A stretch of 64,000 nucleotides of DNA from Balaenoptera acutorostrata. Taxonomy: Eukaryota; Chordata; Mammalia; Artiodactyla; Balaenopteridae. The DNA is taken from contig NC_080079.1 in the NCBI RefSeq assembly GCF_949987535.1, positions 8,746,001 to 8,810,000 of the forward strand. The letters run 5' to 3'. The first letter of the stretch is position 1. Each line of letters starts with the position of its first letter. Under the pieces are notes generated by a model. The model worked only from the letters and a program-made list of their open reading frames with translations. It had not been told where the DNA came from and did no database searches. This document shows, one piece after another, positions 46,007 through 57,140 of the stretch. Position numbers and translations under genes: made by a program.

Positions 46007-46020
46007 TCTATTGGAAATTC

Positions 46021-46468
46021 AAATTTAACTGGGGGCTTCCCTGGTGGCGCAGTGGTTGAGAATCCGCCTGCCAATGCAGGGGACACGGGTTCGAGCCCTG
46101 GTCTGGGAGAATCCCACATGCCACGGAGCAACTAGGCCCGTGAGCCACAATTACTGAGCCTGCGCATCTGGAGCCTGTGCTCCGCAACAAGAGAGGCCGC
46201 GATGGTGAGAGGCCCGCGCACCGCGATGAAGAGTGGTCCCCACTTGCCACAACTAGAGAAAGCCCTCGCACAGAAATGAAGACGCAACACAGTCATACAT
46301 AAATAAATAAATAAATGAACGTGAATTTCTTAAAAAAAAAAAAAAAAAAAAAGAGTGGCCCCCGCTTGCCACAACTAGAGAAAGCCCTCGCACACAAACG
46401 AAGACCCAACACAGCCATAAATAAATAAATAAATAAATAAATATTTAAAAAAAAAAAATTTAACTGGG
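46021..46468 (+). mobile_element. CHR SINE with doubled 3' end, one TSD
   Basis: The whole unit 46034-46455 is bounded by a single pair of AAATTTAACTGGG (46021-46033, 46456-46468). It contains a full SINE to a TAAA tail and A run (about 46034-46350), then a second partial 3' part starting AAGAGTGGCCCCCGCTTGCC near 46351 and a second tail (46352-46455). Only one insertion event is therefore needed for both parts. Confidence 0.95.
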
Positions 46469-46494
46469 ATTCTTGTATTTTTATTTGCTAAATT

Positions 46495-46648
46495 TGGTAA
46501 CCCTAATTTTTTTTTTTTTTTTGGTCATGCCATGCGGCTTGCGGGATCTTAGTTCCCCAATCAGGGATCAAACCCACGCCCCCTGCAGTGGAAGCGTAGA
46601 GTTCTAACCACCGGACCGCCAGGGAATTCCCTGGCAACCCTAATTTTA
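46495..46648 (-). mobile_element. Short CHR-type SINE, antisense
   Basis: Element about 46509-46631, antisense, with a T run (the tail) at 46509-46523 and its tRNA-like start GGAATTCCCTGGCGGTCCGG at the right end when read on the minus strand. Flanks TGGTAACCCTAATTTTT (46495-46511) and TGGCAACCCTAATTTTA (46632-46648) are a TSD cut from the end of the palindromic element. An older, shorter subfamily than its neighbours. Confidence 0.9.
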
Positions 46649-46714
46649 ATGGAACATTTTATTAACATGATTTAATCAAATTCCAAGATAGAGGAAAGAA
46701 TGTGCTATTTGTTT

Positions 46715-47895
46715 TTTTAACAACTTTATCAAGATATAATTCACATACCTTGTAATTCATTTTTTTTTTCAATTCATTCAATTTCAATTCATTTTTTTTT
46801 TCAGTATGGAACTGTGTAACCATCACCACAGTTTAAGCTTAGAACATTTTCATCACCCGAAAAGAAACCCCACACCCAATGCAGGAACTCTGCATTTCCC
46901 ACACCTGACACCCCTGACCCTACACCAAGCTGCTTCATGTCTCTATGGATTTGCCTATTCTGGACATTTCATATAAGTGGAATCATACAATATGTGGTCT
47001 TTTGTGATGGCTTCTCTCACTGAGCATCATGTTTTCATGGTTCATCCACATTATAGTATATATCAGTATTTCATTTGTTTTTATTGCCAAATCATATTCC
47101 ATTGTTGATAAACCAAATTTTGTTTATCCATTCTTCAGCTGATGGATATGTGGGCCACTTCTACTTTTGGTTATTATGAATAGTACTGCTATGAACATTC
47201 ATGTGCAAGCTTTCATGGAAACTTATGTGTTCAGTTTTTGCACATATACCTAAGAGTAGAATTACAGGGTCATGATGTAACTCTATGTTTAACTTTTTAA
47301 GCAACTACCAAACTATTTTCCAAAGTATCAATAGCTGCACCATTTACATTCCCACTAGCAATGTCTGAGGGCTGCAATCTCCCCTCATCCTCATCAGTTC
47401 TTATTATTGTCTGTCTTTTGGGCCCTAGCCATCTTGTGGGTATGAAGTGGTATCTTATTGTCACTTTGATTTGTATTTCTTTAATGACTAATGATTTTTA
47501 GCACCTTTCCATGTGCTTCTTGGCTATTTATATATCTTCTTCAGAGAAATGTCTATTCAGATCCTTTGTCCATTTTTTAAATTGGGTTATTTATCTTTTT
47601 ATTATTGAGCTGTAAGAGTTTTTAATATATTCTGGATAAAAGTCCCTTCTCAGATACATGATTTGCAAATATTTTTTCCCATTCTATGAGTTGCCTTTTC
47701 ACTTCCTTGCTGGCTTCATTTTCAGCACAAAAGTTTTTAATTTTCAGGAGCCAATTTGTTTATTTTTCCCTTTTGTTGCTTGTGCTTTATCTGAGAAGTC
47801 ATTGCCTATCAGAAAATCACTAAGATTTACTCTTTGTTTCTGCTGCTGACAGATTTTTAAGACCTTTAACTTACACTGGATTTAGAAACCTTTTT
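46715..47895 (-). repeat. Old L1 3' region, antisense, ~1.2 kb
   Basis: Antisense text of an old mammalian L1 (L1M-type): 'AACTTTATCAAGATATAATTC', 'GGATTTGCCTATTCTGGAC', 'CATATAAGTGGAATCATAC', 'CAGCTGATGGATATGTGGG', 'TGTCTTTTGGGCCCTAGCC', 'TTCAGAGAAATGTCTATTC', 'CCCATTCTATGAGTTGCC', 'CTGAGAAGTCATTGCC'. No intact ORF2 remains. Confidence 0.9.
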
Positions 47896-47899
47896 GTTC

Positions 47900-48795
47900 C
47901 TAAATGCAGGTTTATCAGGCTCTAAAATTTGAGTCCTTTCTTCTGGACCCCACTGACATACGCTAACCTGTTTTAATTATTTCTGCTATGAATGAGAATA
48001 TGGGGTGGAATGAAGTGGGGGGAAGGCAGGCATGTGTGATTTATAAATAAAAAGGGATGCTGAAATATAAAGCAAAATGCCCTTCCAACTTACCAACCCT
48101 CAAATAAACTTCAGTGTGATTTCCAAATGGAAACTAATCATAAAAGTGATACTAACATTTCCAATTTCTATTCTTCCTGTATGTGCCCCCATCCCTGACC
48201 TGGAATTGGCTGGGCCAGGCATTAACAGAGAGGGTGGAGTGAGCACTGGGTTCCCAGGGTAAGGCTGGTACAAGGAGTTTCTGGGCAAAATAACAAGAGG
48301 TGATGGGACTGGAGAGACTGATTAAGTCAGAGGCTGGGAGAGTTGAGGTCCAAACACCAGCTTAACACATTGAGAGCAAAGGGACAGAAGGAAGGCAACG
48401 GCAGAGAGAATCCATAGTCACAAAGCCAAGAGTTGTGGGGAGATGAAGGATGCTGAGGAAAGAGGAGTGGTTATCTGGAGCAGTGGTCCAGAAAACTCCA
48501 GAATTTGAGGCTTCCTGGGATACGGCTCATCAGAAGTGTGAGGAAAAGGGGGAGGGGGTGTCAATCCTCCTTAGAGCAGCAGGAGTGGGACAAGCAGAAT
48601 AGGTGATTGATAGCCACAGCTTCTGAAAGCAAAAGTTATTTCAGATACGTTACTTTATCTTCTAAACAGTCTCATGAAGGAACCAGTGTTGTCTTGCCCG
48701 TTTTATAGATGTGAACACTTCATCCATGAAAAGTGTATGGATTTGGACTGTCCTGCTCCATTTGTTTCACTGATAGCCTTATAAGAGATAAGGTC
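47900..48795. other. No recognised gene; MIR remnant
   Basis: Unassigned apart from an antisense MIR-like part at 48635-48720 ('CTTTATCTTCTAAACAGTCTC', 'CCGTTTTATAGATGTGAAC'). Confidence 0.4.
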
Positions 48796-48820
48796 AATGT
48801 CTAGGGATCTCCCTTTCCCA

Positions 48821-48854
48821 TAAATAAATAAATAAATAAACAAACAAACAAACC
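48821..48854. repeat. (AAAT)n/(AAAC)n microsatellite
   Basis: Six AAAT units then four AAAC units. Confidence 0.9.
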
Positions 48855-48899
48855 TGAGCTAAATATAACCTGCAGCAAGCAAATAAGATGGGGTTGCAC

Positions 48900-50085
48900 T
48901 GAGCACAAACGCCAGCACCAGCTCTGCAACTAACATAAACCCTGGGTTGTCACTAAGGTGGAGGAACTAAGCGTAAGACTATCATATTAAATTAGAGACC
49001 TTCAGCAGAGTCTCAAGTGACCCTACATGTGTAGCCCTTCTTATTAACCAAAAAGAAAGCTAACACAAAACCTTTCCAGAGGAGAGCATCTCTTACCAAT
49101 TAAGAGCGTGCAAATGTAATTCCACAATAAAAGATCACCAAACACATAAGGAAGCAATCACCATGATTTAAAGTTAGCAGACACATCAAACAGTAAACTT
49201 AGATGGCCAGTAATTCAGACAGTGGAATTATTAGATAGGTATAATATGAAATAATTATTCATTAACTGTTTAAGAAAATTAAAATTAGAATCACAAAAAT
49301 AAACAGCAGTAAAAGACCATCAAAACAACAAGGTTATCTGAGAAATAATCCAATAAAACCTTTAGGAATGAAATTGTTGTTAAAATCAGAAATACAACGG
49401 ATAGTTAAACAACAGGTGAGACACAACTGAAGAGATATTAGAGAACTGGAAGATAGAACTGAAAAAAACTGCCCACAATGTATCACAGGAGGCAAGGAAA
49501 TTTAAAGTATGAAAGAAAGGCTAAGACCTATGAAGGCTAGAGTTAATAATTCTAAATCACATTTAATCAAAATCCCAGAAAAAAAAAAAAAAAGAATGCA
49601 GAAAATGGAAAGGGGAATTTTTTTCAAGGAAAATGGCTGAGAAATTTTCCAAACTGATGAAAGACATGAATCCATAGATCCAGAAAGCATCAATCCAAAA
49701 AGGATAGAAAAGAACATAGATAGATCTAAACATATTATATAGAAATTGCAGAACATCAAAGACAAAACAGCTAGAGAGAAAAGACAGACCACCTGCAAAG
49801 AAACAAACTGATAGCAGACTTCTCAACTGTGACAATGGAAACCAGAAGACCAAATGGAATAATATCATTTCAGTGCTGAGAGAAAATAACTGTTAACCTA
49901 AAATTTGTTCTCAATAAAACTATTTTTCAATAACATAGTTTGAACTAAAAAAGCAACTTTATACAATTCTGTAAGCAGAAATAAAAATTTAAAAAGAGGC
50001 TTGCCACCAACAAATCTAAAGGAACATCTTCACTCAGGAACATCTAAAAGACATTTATTAGGAAAAAAAATTAAAGATTACCGAA
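48900..50085 (+). repeat. HAL1 / L1 ORF1-region remnant
   Basis: Purine-rich, sense text of the half-L1 (HAL1) or old L1 ORF1 3' part: 'AAAGTTAGCAGACACATCAAAC', 'GATCCAGAAAGCATCAATCC', 'GAACATCAAAGACAAAACAGC', 'TCTCAACTGTGACAATGGAAAC', 'CAGAAGACCAAATGGAATAA', 'GTGCTGAGAGAAAATAACTG'. HAL1 has ORF1 but no reverse transcriptase. Frames are broken. Confidence 0.75.
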
Positions 50086-50424
50086 GGTATGACTGTGCTA
50101 CAAAAAGGAATGATGAACAAGTAAAATGGAAAAACACACAGGTAAATCTAAACAAATTTCTATTATAACTAAATATGGAACTAAAATACCAAAAACCCAC
50201 AAAGTGTAGGTCAGAAGTAGGTGAGGGGAGAAGTGTATTTGGGTTAAAAAGTTTTCTAAAGTCCTGTGTTTTTCATTAAAGATTTTGCTAAAAATGCATG
50301 TACATTTTAAAACTAGAACTGTCCTGGGAAAACACCTGTTATCCCACATGACTATTAATAGCAGTCCCTTTCACTCTCAAAAGTGTCCTGGTTTGAACAA
50401 TACATTGTCATCCTGTCTATGACC

Positions 50425-50520
50425 CATGTCTCACTCCTGGGTACACACCCCAGAGAAACTCTTGTACATCTGCCCTGGGAGATGTGTACAAAAATGTTCA
50501 CTGAGACAGATATTGCCTAA
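50425..50520 (+). repeat. Old L1 fragment
   Basis: 'CACTCCTGGGTACACACCCC', 'AGAGAAACTCTTGTACATC' and 'GTGTACAAAAATGTTCACTG' belong to an old L1-type 3' region. Short. Confidence 0.6.
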
Positions 50521-50639
50521 TGGGGCCTTGTAAACTGTTCAGCCTTCTTCCCAAGAAAGGGAATGGCGGAGGCGAGGAACAGATACAGAGCCCTATCCGG
50601 TAATGAGTACACCATGAGCCCGCCTTGCTTGTCCCCCAG

Positions 50640-50760
50640 CAACACCATTCTCCAGCCCCGAGCCCTTGGTCAAGTTACCAAGCCTCTCTGAGCCTTAGCC
50701 TCCTTACACAGAAGATGTGGAGAATAACTGCATCTACCACATAGGGCTGTGGAGGTGCAC
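50640..50760 (+). repeat. MIR SINE fragment
   Basis: 'CCCTTGGTCAAGTTACCAAG', 'CCTCTCTGAGCCTTAGCCTCC' and 'GGAGAATAACTGCATCTACC'. Sense MIR. Confidence 0.7.
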
Positions 50761-50834
50761 ATCAGCAATAGTAACAGAAATTTCCATTTACTGAACACTC
50801 ACTATAGCCACACAGTCTGCTAGAGGCTTCATAG

Positions 50835-51480
50835 AGAGAGCTCATTTTTTAAAATTTTTATTTTATATTGGAGTCGAGTTGGTTAACAATGTTGTGTTAG
50901 TTTCAGGTGTACAGCAGAGTGATTCAGTTATACATATACATGTATCTATTCTTTTTCAAATTCTTTTCCCATTTAGGTTATTACAGAGTATTGAGAAGAG
51001 TTCCCTGTGCTATACAGTAGATCCTTGTTGGTTATCTATTTTAAATACAGCAGTGTGTACATGTCAATCCCAAACTCCCAATCTATCCCTCTGCCCCCAC
51101 ACTTCCCCCCTGTAACCATAAATTCGTTCTCTAAGTCTGTGAGTCTGTTTTCTTTTTTGTAAATAAGTTCATTTGTATCATATTTTAAAATATTTATTTA
51201 CTTATTTGGCTGCAACGGGTCTTAGTTGCAGCACGTGGGATCTTTAGCTGCAGCATGCGGGACCTTTTCTTAGTTGTGGCATGCGGACTCTAGTTCCCTG
51301 ACCAGGGATGGAACCTGGGCCCTCTGCACTGGGAACACAGAGTCTTAACCACTGGACCACCAGGGAAGTCCCATTTTTTTTAGATTCCACATATAAGCAA
51401 TATCACATGATATTTGTCTTTGTCTGACTTACTTCACTCAGTATGATAATCTCCAGGTCCATCCATGAGAGAGCTCATTT
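50835..51480 (-). mobile_element. L1 3' end, antisense, 13 bp TSD
   Basis: Element 50848-51467 between AGAGAGCTCATTT copies (50835-50847, 51468-51480). Read on the minus strand it ends at the same L1 3' UTR type as the copy at 38.6 kb ('ACTCCAATATAAAATAAAAATT', 'GTATAACTGAATCACTCTGC'). It is 5' truncated and itself interrupted by a SINE at about 51188-51371. Confidence 0.95.
51188..51371 (-). mobile_element. CHR-type SINE, antisense, inside L1
   Basis: Minus-strand reading starts GGGACTTCCCTGGTGGTCCAG (right edge, 51371), then box B region 'CAGGTTCCATCCCTGG', a body with 'CCGCATGCTGCAGC' repeats, and a tail at the left. Older subfamily. It lies entirely within L1 sequence, so it is younger than that L1. 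Confidence 0.88.
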
Positions 51481-51604
51481 AATCCTCACAATGACCTTTA
51501 AGTGGGTATTATTATTATTCCCATTTTACAGGTAAGAAACCTGAGGCTTAGCAACACTAAACAACTTGTACAAGGTCACACAACTAGCAACACTCAAAAC
51601 ATCA

Positions 51605-52495
51605 GCAGCCCGACAGTAGCCCCAAGGCTCCTCACACTGCAGCCCCCGTCGCCGCCCGCCCACTGTGAGCACCTCATGCTCACATGATGATGACCATGGC
51701 AGTGTCATCCTTGTCGAACCAACAGGGGGCAGCAGAGGATGGAGGGCCTGCAGACCCTCCATGAAAGGTGGCCAAAGACTGTGCACGGGGTGGTCTGTGG
51801 CCCACTGTGGCACCCAACAGATTCTCCTCTGATGCCATTGGGTTGAAACACCAGTATCCCCTGTGACCAGCTGCTGGTGACAATCCACGCTCCAGCTGTG
51901 CTTGGAGAAACCACCAAGATTCGCAGACCCTGGCACACTGCCTAGGTTATGGACCAATGTCTCTCTTTAACAGAAATGTGGACAAGCTGGAAGGAGGATA
52001 TGGGAGACTTTCTCTTGGTTTGTGTTTCTCTGGATGTGCTTTACTGTTCAACATCAGGCAGGGAAACAAACAAGAGAAGCGGGTGAGAGTCTGGGACAAA
52101 ATACCCACTTCTTTCTTGGCCAAAACAATAGAGCAGATTCATCTCCAAGGATATTGAGGTTTAGACTAAACTTGAGCCTGATCTGCCCTTACTCCTTTTT
52201 GGTTCCTTTCAGTTCTAACTTTCTACAATCCAAGTGATGAGAGAAGAAATGGGCCATCTTTTTTACAGATGAGGAAACAGAAGTTCCCCTTGAGGCAAAG
52301 GGGCCATGAAGGAAGAGGACTGGGGAGGAGGCCAGGAAGGTGGCCAGGAGATGGCTCACCCCAAAGGGCAAGGGGGACCCTGAGGTTCATGAGAAGGGGA
52401 GAGGCGAGAATGCCCTGTCAGAGTGGACTATGGGGCTGGGAGAGAAGTCTGCCTTCCCCCTTTTCTGTAAGTCCCTTACGTCTCCTTCCCTCCTT
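51605..52495. other. No recognised gene
   Basis: Unassigned. Overlapping open frames to 143 codons at 51526-51957 have no domain. Confidence 0.4.
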
Positions 52496-52502
52496 CCTTC
52501 CC

Positions 52503-52600
52503 TCCTTCATGTAAATATGTATTGAAGGCCTACGGAGGCTGATCTAGGCCCTGGAATACTGTGGTGAACCAGCAGCTTATTCTGCACTCTTAAGGAACCA
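52503..52600 (-). repeat. L2 3' end, antisense
   Basis: 'AAATATGTATTGAAGGCCTAC', 'GGCCCTGGAATACTGTGGTG' and 'ACCAGCAGCTTATTCTGCAC' fit the antisense L2 terminus. Confidence 0.6.
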
Positions 52601-52604
52601 AAGA

Positions 52605-53490
52605 ATCTGTCCCCAAAAGATTCATAGGAATCTTTCTGTGAGCCCCAATCAAAGACAGGGGGCCCTGATCTCAGGTGCCGAGCCTCTTTAGGCGGTGATT
52701 AGGTATCCAGGCCTTGCTGTGGGTCCCCCCGCCCCCGACCCAACTTTAAAGCCATTAAGACTCAATCCATGCACTCATGCCCATGTGGGCCACAACCCAG
52801 GCCCCAAAACTGGCCTTGCTGCCCTCAGGACCTGACACGTTCCGCATCTTCCAGGTTTCGATGGATCCGGAGTCCCCACCTGCATTTTGCTTGTTCTCAG
52901 GCCTGGTTACGCTTGCCTCGATACAAAGCTCTTTCCCAGGAGCTAAAGTAAAATGATCTCTCCGGTTTGCAGCCATGCTGCCTGGCTTTCTGATGCTAAA
53001 GGTTTCATTTTCTACAGCCACAAACAAACCCACTGCCTGTGTGGCTTTGGTCTCCGAAGCTGCCCTTGTTCTCCCAGGCGGAGTCAACGGGGGCAGTATG
53101 GGGGCCCATCCCACCACCGGCACCGAGGACCCCCATCACCTCCACGGGCTGCCTGACCCTCAGGCCTTTGGCAGAAGGGGTTTCTGTGGCTTGGCCTCCA
53201 GCCCTTCTGTGTGGCCTCACCTGCTTTGCCTATCTGGTGCCCAATTAACACCCCAAGGCAAGCATGCGACTCCCCAGCTGGACCTAACTCAGTCCTCCCG
53301 GGTGTGCTGAGCACCCACGCGTGCCAGGTGTGTGCAAGGAACTGGAACCCACTGCTGACCCAACTGGACGCAACTGGGCCTTCCCCCCACCCCCCGCCAC
53401 TGTGCTTGCCATCCAGCGAGGGAGGGCAACATTCCTCAAATCCTGACAAAAATACTCACCTCCAATTGTAACATAGGATAAACCATAAAG
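52605..53490. other. No recognised gene
   Basis: GC-rich, unassigned; several domain-free open frames overlap on both strands. Confidence 0.4.
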
Positions 53491-53499
53491 GAAAAACAC

Positions 53500-53740
53500 A
53501 GGGTCATGGGAGTAGGTGGCAGAGGGACCTGACAGGGACAGGGAGGTCCTCTTCTCTGATCTTTGAGCTGAGAGAGAAGGATGAGTGAAGAGGTGAGTGC
53601 TGCTGGGGGGGCAGGTTGCAGGAAGGATGTTCCACGAGAGGGAACGGCATGTACAAAGGCCCTGAGGCAGGAGGGAACACGTGTGCAAGAAGCAGGCTGC
53701 CCAGGAGCTGTGGCAGCGAGAGCAGCTGGGGAGGGGGCAA
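53500..53740 (-). repeat. L2 LINE fragment, antisense
   Basis: 'GATCTTTGAGCTGAGAGAGAAG', 'GATGTTCCACGAGAGGGAAC' and the key 'CAAAGGCCCTGAGGCAGGA' at 53654-53672. Same family as 3190-3845. The 241-codon open frame at 53436-54161 covers this repeat and is not a gene. Confidence 0.7.
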
Positions 53741-54124
53741 CGGCCAGTCCAGGGGGAGCACCTGCCTTCCTCACCACCTTGCCACCTTGCGCACAGGGTG
53801 CCCTCTGCCCAGTACACCCACTGCCCCTAGCTCTGTGCATGCCTACCCTTCCCCTCGCACCCAACCCACATACCACCTCCTCTGGAAACTTCCTTATTCC
53901 CTCATTTGCAAATGTTCTCTCCCCACTCTGAGTCCCCACTGGTGAGAGGTGCTCCAACAAGCCCACGAACTTGCACTGAGCTGCCACTCCCCACCTGACC
54001 CCGTGCCCGGGAGATGCCAGGACAAGGAGCCCAGTGCCTGACCCCAGTGGGCAAGACCGACGCGTAACAACTGTGAGCAGGGTGATTTGTGCAGGTTTAG
54101 GGGCATGGATGAGGGGCTCTGGGT

Positions 54125-54960
54125 CCACAAGGGACGCACCAAATACTCCTCGAGCCCCCATGATATGCCGGGCACTGTTCTAGGGACCGGGATGCAGCAG
54201 CCAACTGAACAACCGTGGTCCCTGCCTTCATGGGGCTGGCGCTCAAGCAGGGACAGAAATAAATGCGTATCAAGTCAGAGACAGACTTGAGACAGAGATG
54301 GTGAGACAGAGAGAGGAACATAAAGCAGGTTGGAGAAATAGGGAGTGTGGAGGAATGTGCGTGTTATTCGAGTCTTAGGGCAGCAGAAATCTGACGAAAG
54401 TGAAGAGATGAGCTCTGAGAATATCTGGGGGAAGACGTGTCTAGTCAGAGGGAGCAGCAAGTGCAAAGGCCCTGAGGCAGGACCACGTCTGGCATAACTG
54501 AGGAGCTGCAAGGGGGCCAGCGCACCTGGCATGAAGTGAACAGGGCTGGGGCAGGAGAAGAGTCTGGAGAGACAGTGGGGGTGTTTCATCGTGGCACCTG
54601 GAGTTTAATTTGTGGAAGTGACTGAGTGACAACATGGAGGGGTCAGTGCCATTGAAAGAAGTGTTTATATACTTACAGTCCCGAGAGGAGGGGACACACC
54701 GGGCCATGCAGGGCCACACAGGAAGGAGGAAGAAGGAGGCCAACGCAGGCACAAGCCTCTAATGTGGGTAGGGAACGGCAGGGCAGGCAGGGTAAACAGC
54801 TTAGGACCGGCCAGTGTGAATAATGCCTGCAGACTCCGGGCTGTCAGGGTGGTCTCCAGTTCTCTGGTACCTGGCCATGGGGTGACTTGGGGCAGAGGCA
54901 ATACTGGCACGGTGTGTTGTTGTGAGTTAGGTTAAGGAGGTGACGTGAGCTTTGGATTGG
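54125..54960 (-). repeat. L2 LINE, antisense, ~830 bp
   Basis: 'GGGCACTGTTCTAGGGACC', 'CCCTGCCTTCATGGGGCTGG', 'GACAGAAATAAATGCGTATC', 'CAAAGGCCCTGAGGCAGGA' at 54464-54482, 'AAGTGAACAGGGCTGGGGC', 'CCATGCAGGGCCACACAGG'. A long L2 3' remnant. Confidence 0.8.
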
Positions 54961-55074
54961 TTGGTTTGCATAGGAGCGGTGCAGGCAAGCTGTTTGCTCT
55001 CTCTCCCTGGCCAGCAAGATCCCCAGGATGTCAAAGCATAATAAAATATAGAAAATTTTAAAAACATGATTAAT

Positions 55075-55300
55075 ACAGGGGTCCAGATCACACAGGGCCT
55101 GGAAGGAAATTGGGAAGACTTGAGATTCCGTTTAAATGAATCCCCTTTGGGATTGCTAGATCTGCCTAAGGATGACTAAGAAAGTTGCAGAGAGTAGGCG
55201 CCCTGGGAGCAGGATCCAGAGAAGACAGGAATTCTAGGTAGAGGAAACAGAGTTAACAAAGGCTCAGAGGTGTGCCCGTGCATCGGGGAGAGGGGCGGTC
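55075..55300 (-). repeat. Possible L2-like fragment, antisense
   Basis: 'GATCACACAGGGCCTGGAAG', 'GAATTCTAGGTAGAGGAAAC' and 'AACAAAGGCTCAGAGGTGTG' echo antisense L2 text; similar to 14.58-14.80 kb. Tentative. Confidence 0.45.
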
Positions 55301-55589
55301 AAGGTGATAGGGCTCTGAGCCTATGGCTAGGGCAGCAGGGGCCAGAGTACAGAGGCTGGGCACCGGAGACTGTGTTCAGGGTTGACACAGTAGCCCCTAG
55401 GCCCAAGGATCAGCTGTCAGAGGTCCTCAGGCAGGCTGGGGAGTGGCTAATCAAATCTCTATATTATTAGACTTTTATATTTTATATTTGGACCTATGCC
55501 ACCTCCCTCCCAGGATACTGACATATCCCTGGGGCCAGAACCTACCTTCGACTCAGCTGTGAATCCCCCTGAAAACCCAGTGCTGTGAG

Positions 55590-55745
55590 CTTCACACACA
55601 CTATATCGCTTCATGCCCTGTGACCCCTTTAGGGCAGGTGCCACCTCAACCGCCACACAAAGAAACTAAAGCACAGAGAGTTCAATAACGTACTTAAGGA
55701 CACCCAGCTAATAAGATGCAGAGTCAGGAGTCCAATGCACCAGTG
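55590..55745 (-). repeat. MIR fragment, antisense
   Basis: 'GAAACTAAAGCACAGAGAG', 'TACTTAAGGACACCCAGC', 'GATGCAGAGTCAGGAGTCC' are antisense MIR segments. Confidence 0.65.
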
Positions 55746-55954
55746 AATATTTAGCCAGGTCTCTGGGAAAAGAAGCCCTGATTACTAGTGTTTGCCAATT
55801 GCTGGGGCGTAAATACTGCCACCACAGTTGATTTCAAGCTACCAACGTGAGGTCACAGAAGGTGGGGTTGGGACGAGAGGAGCAGGAACACAGTTACAGA
55901 GTGTTTCTGGCAGGCAGATGTCGCAGACATAGATAACCTCAAGGGCATGGATTG

Positions 55955-56170
55955 GGGCTGGCAGACTATAGCCCAGACTGTGGGCTAAATCTATGCTACC
56001 TGTTTTGCAAATAAAGTTTTATTGAAACACAGCCATGCCCATTCAATTAGTGCCTAAGGCTACTTTCACCCTAGTATAGCAGAGCTGAGTGATTGGGACA
56101 AAGATCATACACCTTGCAGAGCCCAAAATATTTACTATCTAGGCTTTTAGAGAAAAATGTTTCTGTCCTC
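55955..56170. repeat. hAT DNA transposon remnant (MER58-like)
   Basis: 'GGCTGGCAGACTATAGCCC', 'GTTTTGCAAATAAAGTTTTATTG', 'GAAACACAGCCATGCCCATTC', 'CAGAGCTGAGTGATTGGGAC', 'GCCCAAAATATTTACTATC' follow a common mammalian non-autonomous hAT element in reverse orientation. Family name from memory. Confidence 0.75.
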
Positions 56171-56174
56171 TGAC

Positions 56175-56980
56175 ACAGATGATAAAATCTTGTAAAATAA
56201 TTAGGCGGTCATGACTTTTGAGTGTTCATTACCTTTGTTTTTGATATAATTTATTTCATTCATCATTTAATTTTTAATAACGGCTATATTTAACAACTGG
56301 CCAATAAAATTCCTGAAAATTCCATGGACAACTTTCAAAAGCTGGTGCGGTCCCACCCCAGCACAGCACAGAGTGATGCCCGCATCGGGTGCCCTTCCCT
56401 TGACACTTTGTTAATGAAGGAAGGAAGGAGGGAACAAGGGAGGGAGGGAGGACGCACCTGAGGACTCGGGAGGCTGGAGGGGAAGGCTTTTTGGCTCCCG
56501 CGTTGGGAAAGTGCTGCATGTTTGGGCAAGGCCCCAGATTCAGTCAGAGCAGAGGCTCCTTCAAAAAAGCCCAGCGGACAGGAAGAAAGAAGGGCAGCAG
56601 ACCTCCCTAAGTGGTTAAAGGAAGAATGGGAGTCATCAGGTCTGAGCGGGAGACTCAAGAGGAGCCCTTCATGCCACAATCAGGCTTAATTCACACAAGC
56701 AGCACAGAGACGGCCGCGCCACAAAAGGGCTGTGTCCACTTCAGCGGCACGCCTGTGGGTCCCATTATCAATAGAAATGAAAGTCTAATTAACAGATGCT
56801 GTTTTGCCCCGGGCTGAATGCAGAAAAGTCTAACTTGGTTCCTTAAAAAGCCATGGATGCGGAGGCGGCTGGCGTCTTGTGTGAGGCACTTTGTCAGTTT
56901 TCTTGTAGAATCCTTTGCACCTAATGGGAAACCATTTGGAGTGAAAACCACGTGGGCAAAAAAACATCAGGTCTAAGATG
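56175..56980. other. No recognised gene; purine microsatellite
   Basis: Unassigned DNA with a GGAA/GGGA tract at 56417-56452. No exon structure. Confidence 0.4.
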
Positions 56981-56982
56981 CG

Positions 56983-57041
56983 ACTTGAACATGTCTTTAG
57001 GAAGGGATGCCGCAGGGATAAAGATGCCCGCCCTCGAGGGG

Positions 57042-57086
<45 letters not shown>

Positions 57087-57140
57087 AACATGTCTTTAGG
57101 AAGGGATGCCGCAGGGATAAAGATGCCCGCCCTCGAGGGG

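Larger units (their letters stand above)
45548..46508. repeat. Palindromic DNA-type element split by two SINEs
   Basis: Left half starts 'AGGGTAACTAGATAAAACAG' and 'GCCCAGTTAATTTGAATTTC'; right half ends 'GAAATTCAAATTTAACTGGG ... GCTAAATTTGGTAACCCT', the reverse complement of the left. With the SINEs at 45671-45990 and 46034-46455 removed it is about 220 bp. A long near-full palindrome with ends (AGGGTT...) of a MITE-like DNA transposon. A short, deleted relative lies at 19999-20114. Confidence 0.7.
50775..51600 (-). repeat. MIR SINE split by an L1
   Basis: Left piece 50775-50847 ('GAACACTCACTATAGCCACAC', 'GCTAGAGGCTTCATAGAG') continues after the L1 at 51481-51600 ('AATCCTCACAATGACCTTTAAG', 'CCCATTTTACAGGTAAGAAAC', 'CAAGGTCACACAACTAGC'). 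An antisense MIR whose middle was hit by the L1 at 50848-51467. Confidence 0.9.

Noticed and set aside
53436..54161. 241-codon minus-strand frame, the longest in the window
   Set aside because: Covers L2-derived DNA, is proline/serine-rich without a domain, and has overlapping frames on the other strand.
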